Positions 44,009-52,697 of a stretch of 64,000 nucleotides of DNA are shown here, piece by piece; the first letter of the stretch is position 1, and every line of letters begins with the position of its first letter. A program made the position numbers and the translations under genes. The notes beneath the pieces were generated by a model. It worked only from the letters and a program-made list of their open reading frames with translations. It did not search any database and was not told the DNA's origin. The stretch comes from CAYZJB01 sp964602985 (GTDB taxonomy: Bacteria > CLD3 > SB21). The stretch covers positions 62,001 through 126,000 of the forward strand of contig CAZRTJ010000005.1 of the NCBI GenBank assembly GCA_964602985.1. Reading direction: 5' to 3'.

Positions 44009-44749
44009 TTATTTTTCCGTCAATTTGGAATGCAATTGAACCGGCGATTGAACCCTTTTCATTCGCAGATTGAGCATCTCCACCAGGATCGAAAACGCCA
44101 TGGCAAAGTAGATGTATCCTTTGGAGATGTGCTGGTCCAGCCCTTCAGCGATGAGCGTGACGCCGATCAATAGCAGGAAGGCCAGGGCGAGCATCTTCAC
44201 CGTCGGATGACCTTCGACAAAACGACTGATGGCGCCCGCAAAGATCATCATGAAGATCACTGCGATGACCACCGCCAGGATCATCACCATGATTTCATTG
44301 GCCATTCCGACAGCCGTGATCACGGAATCGAGCGAGAAGACAATGTCCAGAAGGAGAATCTGGATGATCGTTCCGGCAAAAGACGCCGCGCCCTTTGCGG
44401 AATCCGATCCGTGAGGACCTTCCAATTTCGCGTGAATCTCGTGGGTGCTCTTTGCAAGGAGGAACAGACCGCCGATCAGTAGAATGAGATCACGACCGGA
44501 AATCTCCTGAGCGAGGACGGTGAATAAAGGATCGATGAGGCGCATGATCCAGGTCAAGGACATGAGCAAACCCACTCGGGTGACCATCGCCAGGGCCAGA
44601 CCCAGCATTCGAGCGCGAGCCTGCTGTTCCGACGGCAGTTTGCCGCTGAGAATGGAGATGAAAATGATATTGTCGATGCCCAGTACGATTTCGAGCACCG
44701 TCAACGTCAGCAGGGCGATCCACGATTCGGGTTGAGCGATCCATTCCAT
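44009..44749 (-). CDS. TerC-family integral membrane protein
   Basis: The 246-residue protein has the TerC/Alx fold with about seven membrane segments. The conserved acidic motifs are present: LEIVLGIDNIIFISILSGKLP (Asn/Asp pair in TM1), a LILLIGGLFLLAKSTHEI segment, and the second acidic motif QILLLDIVFSLDSVITAVGMANE. TerC homologues export divalent metals such as Mn or act in membrane-protein metalation; related members give tellurite resistance. ATG 44749 is preceded by GAGGTC. Its gene is followed by the M28-like gene at 10 bp, so metal supply to secreted metallopeptidases is a reasonable but unproven link. Confidence 0.94.
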   Translation of the reverse strand: MEWIAQPESWIALLTLTVLEIVLGIDNIIFISILSGKLPSEQQARARMLGLALAMVTRVGLLMSLTWIMRLIDPLFTVLAQEISGRDLILLIGGLFLLAKSTHEIHAKLEGPHGSDSAKGAASFAGTIIQILLLDIVFSLDSVITAVGMANEIMVMILAVVIAVIFMMIFAGAISRFVEGHPTVKMLALAFLLLIGVTLIAEGLDQHISKGYIYFAMAFSILVEMLNLRMKRVQSPVQLHSKLTEK

Positions 44750-44811
44750 ACTTGACCTCGAGGGTTAGGATTTCGTCGATATGATGAAAATTGGGTTATG
44801 ACATTCTTGTT

Positions 44812-46524
44812 TCATCCGGCCACTTTTTTTACACGATATACGGCGATCGGCTGGTTGTATGTTTTCTCCAAAAAGTCCTCAGAGATCTTTTCGAATCGCA
44901 GGGACAGCCCGTAAAATTCAAGGCAGTATCGCTGCAGCAGGTCATTGTAATCGGGAGAGGACGCCAAGAGAAGTCTGGATTCGCTCCGTGCGGCGGCACG
45001 CATGACATCCCCCAACGACGCACGACCCGAGAGGCGTTCTAGTCGGTCGCGAACGTAAGAATACCGTGTAGTCCAGCCCGAGCAAACGGTCACAGAGGTC
45101 TCGGGAGAATCCCAAAGAGACTTTCCGAAGACAGGGAACCCTGTCCACAGGTGCATCGCGTGGCCAATGAAAAGCAGATCAGCGCCTGGGTATTCGTTCT
45201 GCAAGAGCTGTAGCGTTTGCATGTTCACCTGGGCGCGTGATTTCAGGAAGGTCCGCTGCTGCGTCTGTCGCCAAGACGCGACCAGCAGAGTCGATCCCAG
45301 GATTGCCATGGCGAGTGCTCGCCCCAGGCGAGGAAAACGGGTGTGAGCCCGCGGACGGATCATGAAGAAGTGTCCCAATGTGTAAAGGACGATGGCGGGC
45401 TCCGCGACCCGATTTCGCATGCGAAGAAACACTTCGACTGTGCAAAGCAATATCCAGAATCCAACGTGATACGATGCATAAACCCCCGAGTGTTTCCAAC
45501 GCCCTGTCTCGCCGCGAATACGGATCCAAAACATCCCCAGGAAAAGCACATTCAACCCAAGCACCAACATGTTGTTCTTGACCAACAGGCGAATCTGGCG
45601 AAAGAGAGAGTGCCCAATCGACTGCCACGCAATCGTCGGAACGCTCTCATCGATCCTCTGCTGCCATCCAGATAAGATTTCAGCCGTCAGAACATCGCGA
45701 TCCCACATCACACCCTTAACCACCGACTCCTCGATCAGTTTGCTCCTCAGATCCTTTCCGATGGGATCTCTCGGTTGTACCGCATAATCGTTGATCGCGA
45801 CAAGTGTCCGGTGATCCGTGGTGGAAATGGCGCGATCCAGCGGGAGCCATTGCAGGCTGAGGGACAGGACGTATAGGACGACTCCTGCCGGAATCACCCG
45901 CCACGATGTGCGCACCCAATTACCCAAAATGACACTTCTGCAGACGGTCGCAAGAGCGATGATGAGGTATGCAAGCAGGACCGATTCCGGTCGGACCAGG
46001 AGAACGACGAAGACCAACCCCCATTGGGCGTATACACCAGGACCCCGGGCCTTCCACAAGAAGAGAATGGCGAATGCACTACCTGCGGTCAGGATGCAGA
46101 CTCGTGTAAAGTTTAACAACACGACCGAGTTACCTGAAGCCAAGGTAGCCAGCACCAGCAGACCGAGCGCTTGCTGCCAGAAGGGAAATCGACTCTTGGT
46201 GGACATCAGAAAGACGTACGCGACATTTGCCAATCCGGAGGCTAGCATGGCATAGCAAAAAAGACCATACCAGGGAATTCCGGGAAGCATCTGATACAGC
46301 CTGGCCATCACCTCGCCGACACCGTAAAACCAAAAACCGGTGCTTCCGACGGGTCGATCTAGAATGGCCCCACGCATCATGAGCTCAAACAGCGGATCGT
46401 CCTGTGTTTCGAAATACAATCCGACCAGTGCACGGATCAGAACGATAACGACTACGGCCAGCGCAAACATCTGCACCCATGGCAGGCGAACGCCCAGAAA
46501 CACTCCTTGCTCCGAACGCTTCAC
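44812..46524 (-). CDS. Multi-pass membrane protein, putative glycosyltransferase (operon member)
   Basis: The 570-residue protein has about ten hydrophobic segments in its first 450 residues (for example VQMFALAVVVIVLIRALVGLYF) and a soluble C-terminal domain (MRAAARSESRLLLASSPDYNDLL). The pattern of an early acidic loop after TM1 (YFETQDDPLFELMMRG) resembles GT-C or DUF2298-type proteins, but no signature proves it. GTG 46524 overlaps the TGA of the 674-residue gene as GTGA, so it is the last gene of the coupled operon. The substrate is unknown. Confidence 0.7.
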   Translation of the reverse strand: MKRSEQGVFLGVRLPWVQMFALAVVVIVLIRALVGLYFETQDDPLFELMMRGAILDRPVGSTGFWFYGVGEVMARLYQMLPGIPWYGLFCYAMLASGLANVAYVFLMSTKSRFPFWQQALGLLVLATLASGNSVVLLNFTRVCILTAGSAFAILFLWKARGPGVYAQWGLVFVVLLVRPESVLLAYLIIALATVCRSVILGNWVRTSWRVIPAGVVLYVLSLSLQWLPLDRAISTTDHRTLVAINDYAVQPRDPIGKDLRSKLIEESVVKGVMWDRDVLTAEILSGWQQRIDESVPTIAWQSIGHSLFRQIRLLVKNNMLVLGLNVLFLGMFWIRIRGETGRWKHSGVYASYHVGFWILLCTVEVFLRMRNRVAEPAIVLYTLGHFFMIRPRAHTRFPRLGRALAMAILGSTLLVASWRQTQQRTFLKSRAQVNMQTLQLLQNEYPGADLLFIGHAMHLWTGFPVFGKSLWDSPETSVTVCSGWTTRYSYVRDRLERLSGRASLGDVMRAAARSESRLLLASSPDYNDLLQRYCLEFYGLSLRFEKISEDFLEKTYNQPIAVYRVKKVAG

Positions 46525-48545
46525 TTCCGCCTCAGGATTTGAATGCCGCTGTCCAAAAAGGCGGGCTCCAGCATGGTCTGCCAGTCAAAATGCAGTGAAT
46601 CGGTCGATCTCAGGTAGATATACTCGATGTCGTAATTCACGAGGATGGCCTGGGCGCTGTCCAAAGAGCGCGTGTCGTAAAACGTGTGAACATCGCGGCG
46701 CACTCGCGACAGGCGCTCCATGTAGGGTTTGTCCTTTTCAGCGAAAGCAAAAACATAGGCCACGCCTTCGGTGACAACGGGTTTTCTCGAAAAGACTTGC
46801 ACAGCCATATACGATTCGTCACCCGGCTCAGAGAGATCGTAGTATTTCGTGAGAATGCGCCCCTGCCCCGGAGCGGTGCGAAGAAATTCAAAGCTCTTCA
46901 TCGTCGCGCGGTCCAGGATCAGGCGGGTGCCCGATGCACCGTTGAGTCCGACGACTGCAAACGACCAGACGCCGGATAACATCAAGAGCAGGGAGACACC
47001 GGCCCAACAACGAGGCACCCATCCCTTCCGAGAAAAAAACGAAGAGAGTCGCTCGACGGAGTAGATATTCAAGATGAAGATGATTAAAAGAAAAAACCAC
47101 ATCGAATCGTGTTTACGCAATTCGTTGGCCGTGAGAACGAATGCTCCCATACCGCCAAGAATGCTGAAAAGAAGAAATGTGTGGCCATCCGGTTGATGAG
47201 CGATATTGCGCAATCTCATCCGGGAAATGAAATAGGACAGACCCAGCCAGCGGAAGTGAAGCAGGCCGAGGTAGTAAACAAGGAGGGTCAGAACAAACCA
47301 TCCGACGCCCTTCATCGACTGGGGAAATCCATGTTGAACCACTTCGGCACGGAGACTTTCACTGATCAAATGAGAGCGAACGCCAAAGTTTAGTGGAAAG
47401 AACCATTCGGAAAAGCGAACACCGTTGCGAGCCTCTGATGCAGAGTCCCAGAAGATAGGTATGCTGAGAATCACGACCCATCCGGCAAGCAACAGCATGT
47501 GACGGCGCCGGAATCGAACTACTTGCAGAACCGCGACCACGCATAACGCCGACACACCGACAAGAAAGGCCGTAATCTTTGCCTTGATCATGAAAACCCA
47601 GCCGATCAAGCACAGGAAGAACCAGAGTTTGGCGGGCTGTCGATCATAGAGAATCGTGGTTCCGCACAGCCCGCAGAATAGTCCCGTAGAAAAAAGATAA
47701 GAGGGATTGTGAAAGAGCTGAAACTGCGTGATGATCGGGGTCCACACCGACAGAAAAGTCGGATACCCGGATCCGAACCACGCTTCGCCTTCCACCACCA
47801 CTCCACGAACCCACAAAATCAGCGCCGAAGGATCGAAACAGAACAATGTCACAAAAACGGCACCGAGCGCAATGCGGTGGCGGTTCCAAAGTAGTCGGGT
47901 CAAACCGTACACATGAATCGCCAGCATCATCATGCAAAGCGGAACAAAAAAATAAACGTACAGAACAAAATGGTTGGTCACACCAGCGGACGATGAAAAC
48001 AAGTGAATAAAGAGATTGGCAAAATAGTGGTAATGACTCCGATCCGCAGGAACGGCATGAATCGTCTGAGGAAGCACGTCATAGTCCAAGTCCGCGACGA
48101 TTGTCAGATGGTGCATCACCTCGGTTGCAAACAGGTCGTAGGCCTCCAGCCGGTCTCCTGTTAAGCCGTTCCGGAATAGATAAGGCGTGATTCCCACAAA
48201 GAACGCAAGAATCAACACGCCAAAGACTGCGGACCGGAAATGTACCAGCTTCCAGAAGAAGCCTCCAAAAATCGCAAACGTTCTGTTCGTGCGACATTGA
48301 ATGAGAACAATCGTCAGAACGACACCCGGCACACCCACCACGCACAACAGCGCCGCCACCGGCGACGGCAAGAAAAACCGGAGGATCCAATACAGTGTGG
48401 TGGAACCCACGACGGCAATCGTGAGTGACACGGACAAGATCGTGCCGGCCGGAACATCCAGATTTCTGGTCAGGTACACACATGCAGCCAGGCAACAAGC
48501 CGTCAGGAACAGAAAGAAGACATAAGGTAGGATGGACTCAGCCAT
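46521..48545 (-). CDS. Multi-pass membrane protein, paralogue of the 646-residue operon member
   Basis: The 674-residue protein has a dozen or more hydrophobic segments and a soluble C-terminal region (VSRKPVVTEGVAYVF, RRDVHTFYDTRSLDSAQA). It aligns with the protein at 49817 through a shared block: KEVMHHL/TEVMHHL, a YH(Y/F)FAN(L/Y)FI motif and a VYFF(V/T)P segment. A large non-membrane loop near residue 150 carries acidic and aromatic residues (NGLTGDRLEAYDL). The paralogy suggests related polyprenyl-linked glycosyl transfer or O-antigen ligase-like roles. ATG 48545 overlaps the small protein gene by eight bases. Longer N-terminal extensions are open but lack homology. Confidence 0.72.
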   Translation of the reverse strand: MAESILPYVFFLFLTACCLAACVYLTRNLDVPAGTILSVSLTIAVVGSTTLYWILRFFLPSPVAALLCVVGVPGVVLTIVLIQCRTNRTFAIFGGFFWKLVHFRSAVFGVLILAFFVGITPYLFRNGLTGDRLEAYDLFATEVMHHLTIVADLDYDVLPQTIHAVPADRSHYHYFANLFIHLFSSSAGVTNHFVLYVYFFVPLCMMMLAIHVYGLTRLLWNRHRIALGAVFVTLFCFDPSALILWVRGVVVEGEAWFGSGYPTFLSVWTPIITQFQLFHNPSYLFSTGLFCGLCGTTILYDRQPAKLWFFLCLIGWVFMIKAKITAFLVGVSALCVVAVLQVVRFRRRHMLLLAGWVVILSIPIFWDSASEARNGVRFSEWFFPLNFGVRSHLISESLRAEVVQHGFPQSMKGVGWFVLTLLVYYLGLLHFRWLGLSYFISRMRLRNIAHQPDGHTFLLFSILGGMGAFVLTANELRKHDSMWFFLLIIFILNIYSVERLSSFFSRKGWVPRCWAGVSLLLMLSGVWSFAVVGLNGASGTRLILDRATMKSFEFLRTAPGQGRILTKYYDLSEPGDESYMAVQVFSRKPVVTEGVAYVFAFAEKDKPYMERLSRVRRDVHTFYDTRSLDSAQAILVNYDIEYIYLRSTDSLHFDWQTMLEPAFLDSGIQILRRK

Positions 48546-48834
48546 GAAGGTTGGATCTTGTGATATGTCCGGCTTGTCGCAATCCCGTAAGACCAATCGC
48601 GGAGACGATGCCCGCACCGGCAATGCCGGCGAGTAGGCCTGTCAGGGATCCCGCCAGAGACCCGGCCAACGCACCAGCCACCAGCCAGCACAAAGCGCCG
48701 AGCGTTAACATGTGAAGTGTCCGGCGTGAGGGCGAAACAACGAGCAGGACCACTCCCACCATGCAGTACAAAACGACACCCAGGACAACACAAGTCACCC
48801 ATACCCCATCCGCCGTCAGATACTTTCCAATCAC
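48538..48834 (-). CDS. Small glycine-rich membrane protein
   Basis: The 98-residue product has two or three membrane segments. The second (LCWLVAGALAGSLAGSLTGLLAGIAG) is a dense GxxxG glycine-zipper, a helix-packing motif common in small channels and complex subunits. The GTG at 48834 overlaps the TGA of the DUF1028 gene, and its own stop overlaps the next gene by eight bases, which supports it being a real gene inside the coupled run. The function is unknown. Confidence 0.6.
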   Translation of the reverse strand: MIGKYLTADGVWVTCVVLGVVLYCMVGVVLLVVSPSRRTLHMLTLGALCWLVAGALAGSLAGSLTGLLAGIAGAGIVSAIGLTGLRQAGHITRSNLHG

Positions 48835-49820
48835 TTCGACACCGACAGTATTTTCCTGATCAGGTCCGCATCGTTGGGCAGCAGGCCCGCCTCAGTCAGC
48901 CGTGATACCAGGATCGCCCAATTTTTGTCTTTGGAAAAAATCTCCTTGAAAATCGGAAGAGATTCATCCAGACGCTTCATGTTCACCAACGAAACGGCGT
49001 ACCAAAATTTCATTTCCAGATTGTCCGGAAACATCTTCTGTGCGGCCAGGTATTCTGCGAGCGCCTGTTCTTCGTTGTGATTTTCCACGGCCAGATCTCC
49101 GGCGTTCATGTGCTCGTAGGCTTCGTGTACTCGGAGGAGTCGGCGCAATTCCCGCAGCGGTTCGGCATGATCCTCAACGCGAAGTTCCATCACGCGATCG
49201 GCCCACGGCCGGCCCGTCGAGCGACTCTTGACAATCAGGATCGCCGCGGATTGTTTTCCGCGGATATCTCCTCCTGCTCCCTCTGCGGCCTCCAAGGCTC
49301 GCATCAGGCGTTCGGCCAGCGGACCGTTTGCGGATTCGTACGCCTGCGACATCGCGCCCCAAATTCTGTCATTGAGCATCAGATTTGCTTGGACCGCGTA
49401 CCCGCGTCCAACGATATGCCCGGCCGATGCAATGCAATTCCTCCCCGTGTGTACGGCCACATTCCCCTGTGCATCCACCATCGCGACCTGCCGAACGTCG
49501 CGCCCCGGATCCCCCGCCACCAGCGATTCCAGCGCCTGATTTGCGGTTTTGCCTGCTCGCATCAACTCCAATCCCAGCTTGCCGTACGAAGGATCGACAA
49601 ACGACTGAGTCGCGACGGCGCCCACTCCCGCTTCCGCCCAGGTGACCAGCGATCCCACAGAGAACCAGTGCGACTGGACGGCCACTCCCATTTCCCCGGT
49701 CACGGAGTCCCTGGCAACGATCGAGTATGTGTGAATGGGACGGAGGGAACTTTGAGCGAGCAAGTCGCAGGTGAGAGCGATCGTCAAACAGAACACACGC
49801 ATAGGAAGTCCTTTCGTCAT
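48831..49820 (-). CDS. Secreted DUF1028 (Ntn-hydrolase-like) protein with C-terminal TPR region
   Basis: The 329-residue product has a signal peptide ending LLAQ. The DUF1028 domain is recognisable by HTYSIVARDSVTGEMGVAVQSHWFSVGS and GAVATQSFVDPSYGKLGLELM, then GRGYAVQANLMLNDRIWGAM and the late RPWADRVMELRVEDH. The C-terminal 100 residues resemble tetratricopeptide helices (EAYEHMNAGDLAVENHNEEQALAEYL). DUF1028 proteins are thought to be Ntn-type hydrolases. ATG 49820 overlaps the TGA of the upstream membrane gene (ATGA). A second in-frame ATG at 49802 has an AAAGGA six bases upstream and may be the true start. Confidence 0.85.
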   Translation of the reverse strand: MTKGLPMRVFCLTIALTCDLLAQSSLRPIHTYSIVARDSVTGEMGVAVQSHWFSVGSLVTWAEAGVGAVATQSFVDPSYGKLGLELMRAGKTANQALESLVAGDPGRDVRQVAMVDAQGNVAVHTGRNCIASAGHIVGRGYAVQANLMLNDRIWGAMSQAYESANGPLAERLMRALEAAEGAGGDIRGKQSAAILIVKSRSTGRPWADRVMELRVEDHAEPLRELRRLLRVHEAYEHMNAGDLAVENHNEEQALAEYLAAQKMFPDNLEMKFWYAVSLVNMKRLDESLPIFKEIFSKDKNWAILVSRLTEAGLLPNDADLIRKILSVSK

Positions 49821-51757
49821 GGTCTAATCTCATACAGTCGAACGGTCGGACCGGCATACCTCATCGACCACGTCGACAGCGGTTGAAAATGCAGCGGAGC
49901 ATCCGCCGTTTCCATCACAAGTGAAACGTCGTATTTTTTCAAAATAGCTGCTGCGCCGGCGCTGTCCTGCGTTGCAAAAAAATAATCTGCGTCTTCACGG
50001 GCCTCCTTCAGCACACGAATTTGGTCGCCAGACAAGAGCGGCTCATAGTACGTGGATTGTTCGGCCACCAGCCGTTTTTCCGAATACACCCCGTTCAGAA
50101 TGTTCGGCATGGTAGAGTCTGTGTGAAAAAGGAATCGTCCGGTGGACTCGTATGTGCGCGCCGCACCCAGGGCCTGCATATGGTCTGCGGAATACGTGTA
50201 CGAGCCGCGTCTGACGCTCTTGCGCAGAACCGGCACCGCAAAGGTCAGCATCGACGATATCATGAGCAGCGCCCCACCCGCAAGCACCCATCTGCGACCG
50301 CTGAGTTGCCGCCACCGCCGCACGGCATACGCCGACAGAATGGGCATGAGGCCCAAATAGAACCACATAGAATCGAACACCACAAGCTGATTAACAATCA
50401 GTACAAACGCGCCCAGACCCGCCAAAATAGAGACCAGGCTGAGTCGATGCGGCGAATCGGAAAATAGCATACGCAGGATGAATCGCCAATCCGTCCGAAG
50501 GAACGCCAATGCGCGAAATCCGAGCAATCCTGCGTGCCACAGCGGAAATAGAATCACAAATTTCGTCATCTGCATGGCGTCGGTGATCACGCCGCGTTGG
50601 CGTAACTCCTGAATGGCCGCCGCAGACAACAACCCGAATTTCTGTGCAAATTCAGCCACGAAGAATCCGTTTGAGAATTGAACCTCATGATGTCCGTACG
50701 ATCCGGTCAGTTGAAGAATTCCAAAAAAAAGTGTGACGAGTCCGGCCAGGGTCATCGTGACTACCTGCCTTCTTCTCCACATGTCCACGCCCGCCACCCA
50801 CAACAATCCGGCAAATGCAGGAAGAAACGTAGTGATCTTTGCCTTCAACAAGACCAACCAGAGAATGAGCGTGACCGCAAAGACAAATGCGGAACGGTTC
50901 CTTTGCATCTGCCAGGTTGACAAGAACACGGCTGGAAGCAACGCGATGGAAGTAAGGTAAGAAGGATTGTTGTACTGCTGAAAAAACGTAATCACAGGAT
51001 ACCAAATCGACCAAGCCATCATCTTGTAGGAATTCATCCACACGAACAGACTTGAAACATCATACACCAGCCAGACAACCAGTACGGTCCAAAATGCCAC
51101 CCTCATGTCTCTCCACAACGCCACACAAAACGCTGCTGAATTGACACCGAGAAGGAGCAGGAAGACAGGAGTGAAAAAGTACACGTACGCATACACCTTG
51201 TCCAGGGCAGGAAGCGAGTAACTGAACGCGCTGATAAAGTAGTTCGCGAAGAAGTGATACTCCGATCGATCATACTGCGTGACATCCATGGTCACAGGCC
51301 ACGATTGCACGTTGATCTGGGTCACCAGGGCCAAATGATGCATGACCTCTTTCGCCACAATGTCCACCAGCCGCAGGTTGCCAGAGTCGTCATAACCATT
51401 TTGTCCGATGTAAAAGCCGGCGATGAGGAAGAATGTCAGGGCAGCCAGGACGAATGGCAAACACTGCCGAAGAAATCTCCCCGCAAACACTTCCAACAGT
51501 GCGCGTCGTTTGCGGAAAGCGCTCGCCGCAGAAATGACTGTCAGCAAACCCAACATCCCCACTACGATCCAGCGCGGACAATAGGTAATTCGAAGAACAA
51601 AATAGACCACGACAATTGCGACTGTCGCAAGCGTCAGGCTGAGCGCCAGGTGTTCAGCGCGGCCTCCCTTCCATCGACCTCGCAGAAATGCGACGATTCC
51701 AAGAAACCAAAGACCCAGCACCAGATAACAAACGCCTACCCAGAACCACACCGACAT
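49817..51757 (-). CDS. Multi-pass membrane protein, putative polyprenol-linked sugar transferase
   Basis: The 646-residue protein has a dozen or more hydrophobic segments from the first (VWFWVGVCYLVLGLWFLGIVAFL). It is paralogous to the 674-residue protein at 46521, sharing the MHHLxLV and YHFFANYFI segments and the overall layout. The C-terminal 120 residues are soluble (SEKRLVAEQSTYYEPLLSGDQI). ATG 51757 overlaps the GT2 TGA by one base (TGATG), so it is translated directly after GT2. Its place behind a GT2 and an aminotransferase, as arnT sits in the arn operon, suggests transfer of a modified sugar from a polyprenyl carrier. That is inference from context. Confidence 0.72.
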   Translation of the reverse strand: MSVWFWVGVCYLVLGLWFLGIVAFLRGRWKGGRAEHLALSLTLATVAIVVVYFVLRITYCPRWIVVGMLGLLTVISAASAFRKRRALLEVFAGRFLRQCLPFVLAALTFFLIAGFYIGQNGYDDSGNLRLVDIVAKEVMHHLALVTQINVQSWPVTMDVTQYDRSEYHFFANYFISAFSYSLPALDKVYAYVYFFTPVFLLLLGVNSAAFCVALWRDMRVAFWTVLVVWLVYDVSSLFVWMNSYKMMAWSIWYPVITFFQQYNNPSYLTSIALLPAVFLSTWQMQRNRSAFVFAVTLILWLVLLKAKITTFLPAFAGLLWVAGVDMWRRRQVVTMTLAGLVTLFFGILQLTGSYGHHEVQFSNGFFVAEFAQKFGLLSAAAIQELRQRGVITDAMQMTKFVILFPLWHAGLLGFRALAFLRTDWRFILRMLFSDSPHRLSLVSILAGLGAFVLIVNQLVVFDSMWFYLGLMPILSAYAVRRWRQLSGRRWVLAGGALLMISSMLTFAVPVLRKSVRRGSYTYSADHMQALGAARTYESTGRFLFHTDSTMPNILNGVYSEKRLVAEQSTYYEPLLSGDQIRVLKEAREDADYFFATQDSAGAAAILKKYDVSLVMETADAPLHFQPLSTWSMRYAGPTVRLYEIRP

Positions 51758-52692
51758 CACCGGACTTCGTCGATGATGTACGGGGGTCGGCGACGCACCT
51801 GATCCAGGGCACGCCACAGATACTCTCCAATCACGCCAAGCATCAGCATCTGAAGCCCCGACAAGAGCAGGATCAACACCATCAGCGGCGCCCACCCTTC
51901 AAAAGGCACGTTGCCAAACAACCGGTTGTACACGATCACCAAGGCATAGACAAATCCACACACGGCGGTGATCAATCCCGTCACCGACATAACCCGCAAT
52001 GGCACATACGAATACCCCATCACACCGTCCAGCAGGTACTTCACCTTCATGCCAAACCTCCAGCGGGACTTGCCGTACGGTCGATCCAGCCGCTTATACG
52101 GAATCATCTTTCTCTTGAATCCGCTCCAAAGAATCTGGCCCTGAAAAAAGGGATTGGACTCGGGATTATCCAGCATCATGCGCACGACACGCTCTCCCAG
52201 AAGCATATAATCAAAACCGCCCGCGGGCATGTCCGGAAAGCTCAGCCTTCGCATCAGCATATAGAATACTCTTGATGTCCACCGCCGAAACACCGTCTCC
52301 TCCCGATCCGCGCGCGAACAAATCACCACGTCGTATCCCTCTTCGAAGTGACACTGCAGCATTTGCACAATCAACTCCGGCGGATCCTGCAAATCCGCCG
52401 AAATAGTCACGACGCATTTGCCCCTCGCATGCGCAAATCCGGCCATCAGCGCCGAGACCTGTCCGAAATTCCTCGTGAAGCGAATCACCGTGACCCAATC
52501 CGGATGCTCGTTCTTAATCTCCAGAATCCTGGAATACGACTGATCCCCCGACCCGTCATCGATCAGTACAATCTGACAGGACCGCGAGGGCTGGAGGGAA
52601 ATCACCTCACGGACGATCTTGTCGAAGGTTAACCGAATCGACTCTTCGTTATAATAGACGGGAATGATGATGGAGTAATCGACTTTTTCCAC
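51757..52692 (-). CDS. Family 2 glycosyltransferase, DPM1/ArnC-like, membrane-anchored
   Basis: The 311-residue protein transfers a sugar to polyprenyl phosphate by family analogy. The nucleotide-sugar region is SIIIPVYYNEESIRLTFDKI, IVLIDDGSGDQS near residue 45, and TISADLQDPPELIVQML with the DLQD metal-binding motif. DREETVFRRWTSRVFYMLMRRLS and PYGKSRWRFGMKVKYLLDGV are typical of the ArnC/GtrB class. Two C-terminal membrane helices (VMSVTGLITAVCGFVYALVIVYNR and PLMVLILLLSGLQMLMLGVIGEYL) anchor it. It lies five bases after the aminotransferase and overlaps the next membrane gene by one base. Confidence 0.93.
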   Translation of the reverse strand: MEKVDYSIIIPVYYNEESIRLTFDKIVREVISLQPSRSCQIVLIDDGSGDQSYSRILEIKNEHPDWVTVIRFTRNFGQVSALMAGFAHARGKCVVTISADLQDPPELIVQMLQCHFEEGYDVVICSRADREETVFRRWTSRVFYMLMRRLSFPDMPAGGFDYMLLGERVVRMMLDNPESNPFFQGQILWSGFKRKMIPYKRLDRPYGKSRWRFGMKVKYLLDGVMGYSYVPLRVMSVTGLITAVCGFVYALVIVYNRLFGNVPFEGWAPLMVLILLLSGLQMLMLGVIGEYLWRALDQVRRRPPYIIDEVR

Positions 52693-52697
52693 GGCTC

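Noticed and set aside
47505..47525. GGAATCGAACT segment resembling a tRNA T-loop on the minus strand
   Set aside because: It lies inside the 674-residue membrane-protein gene and has no matching acceptor or anticodon stems.
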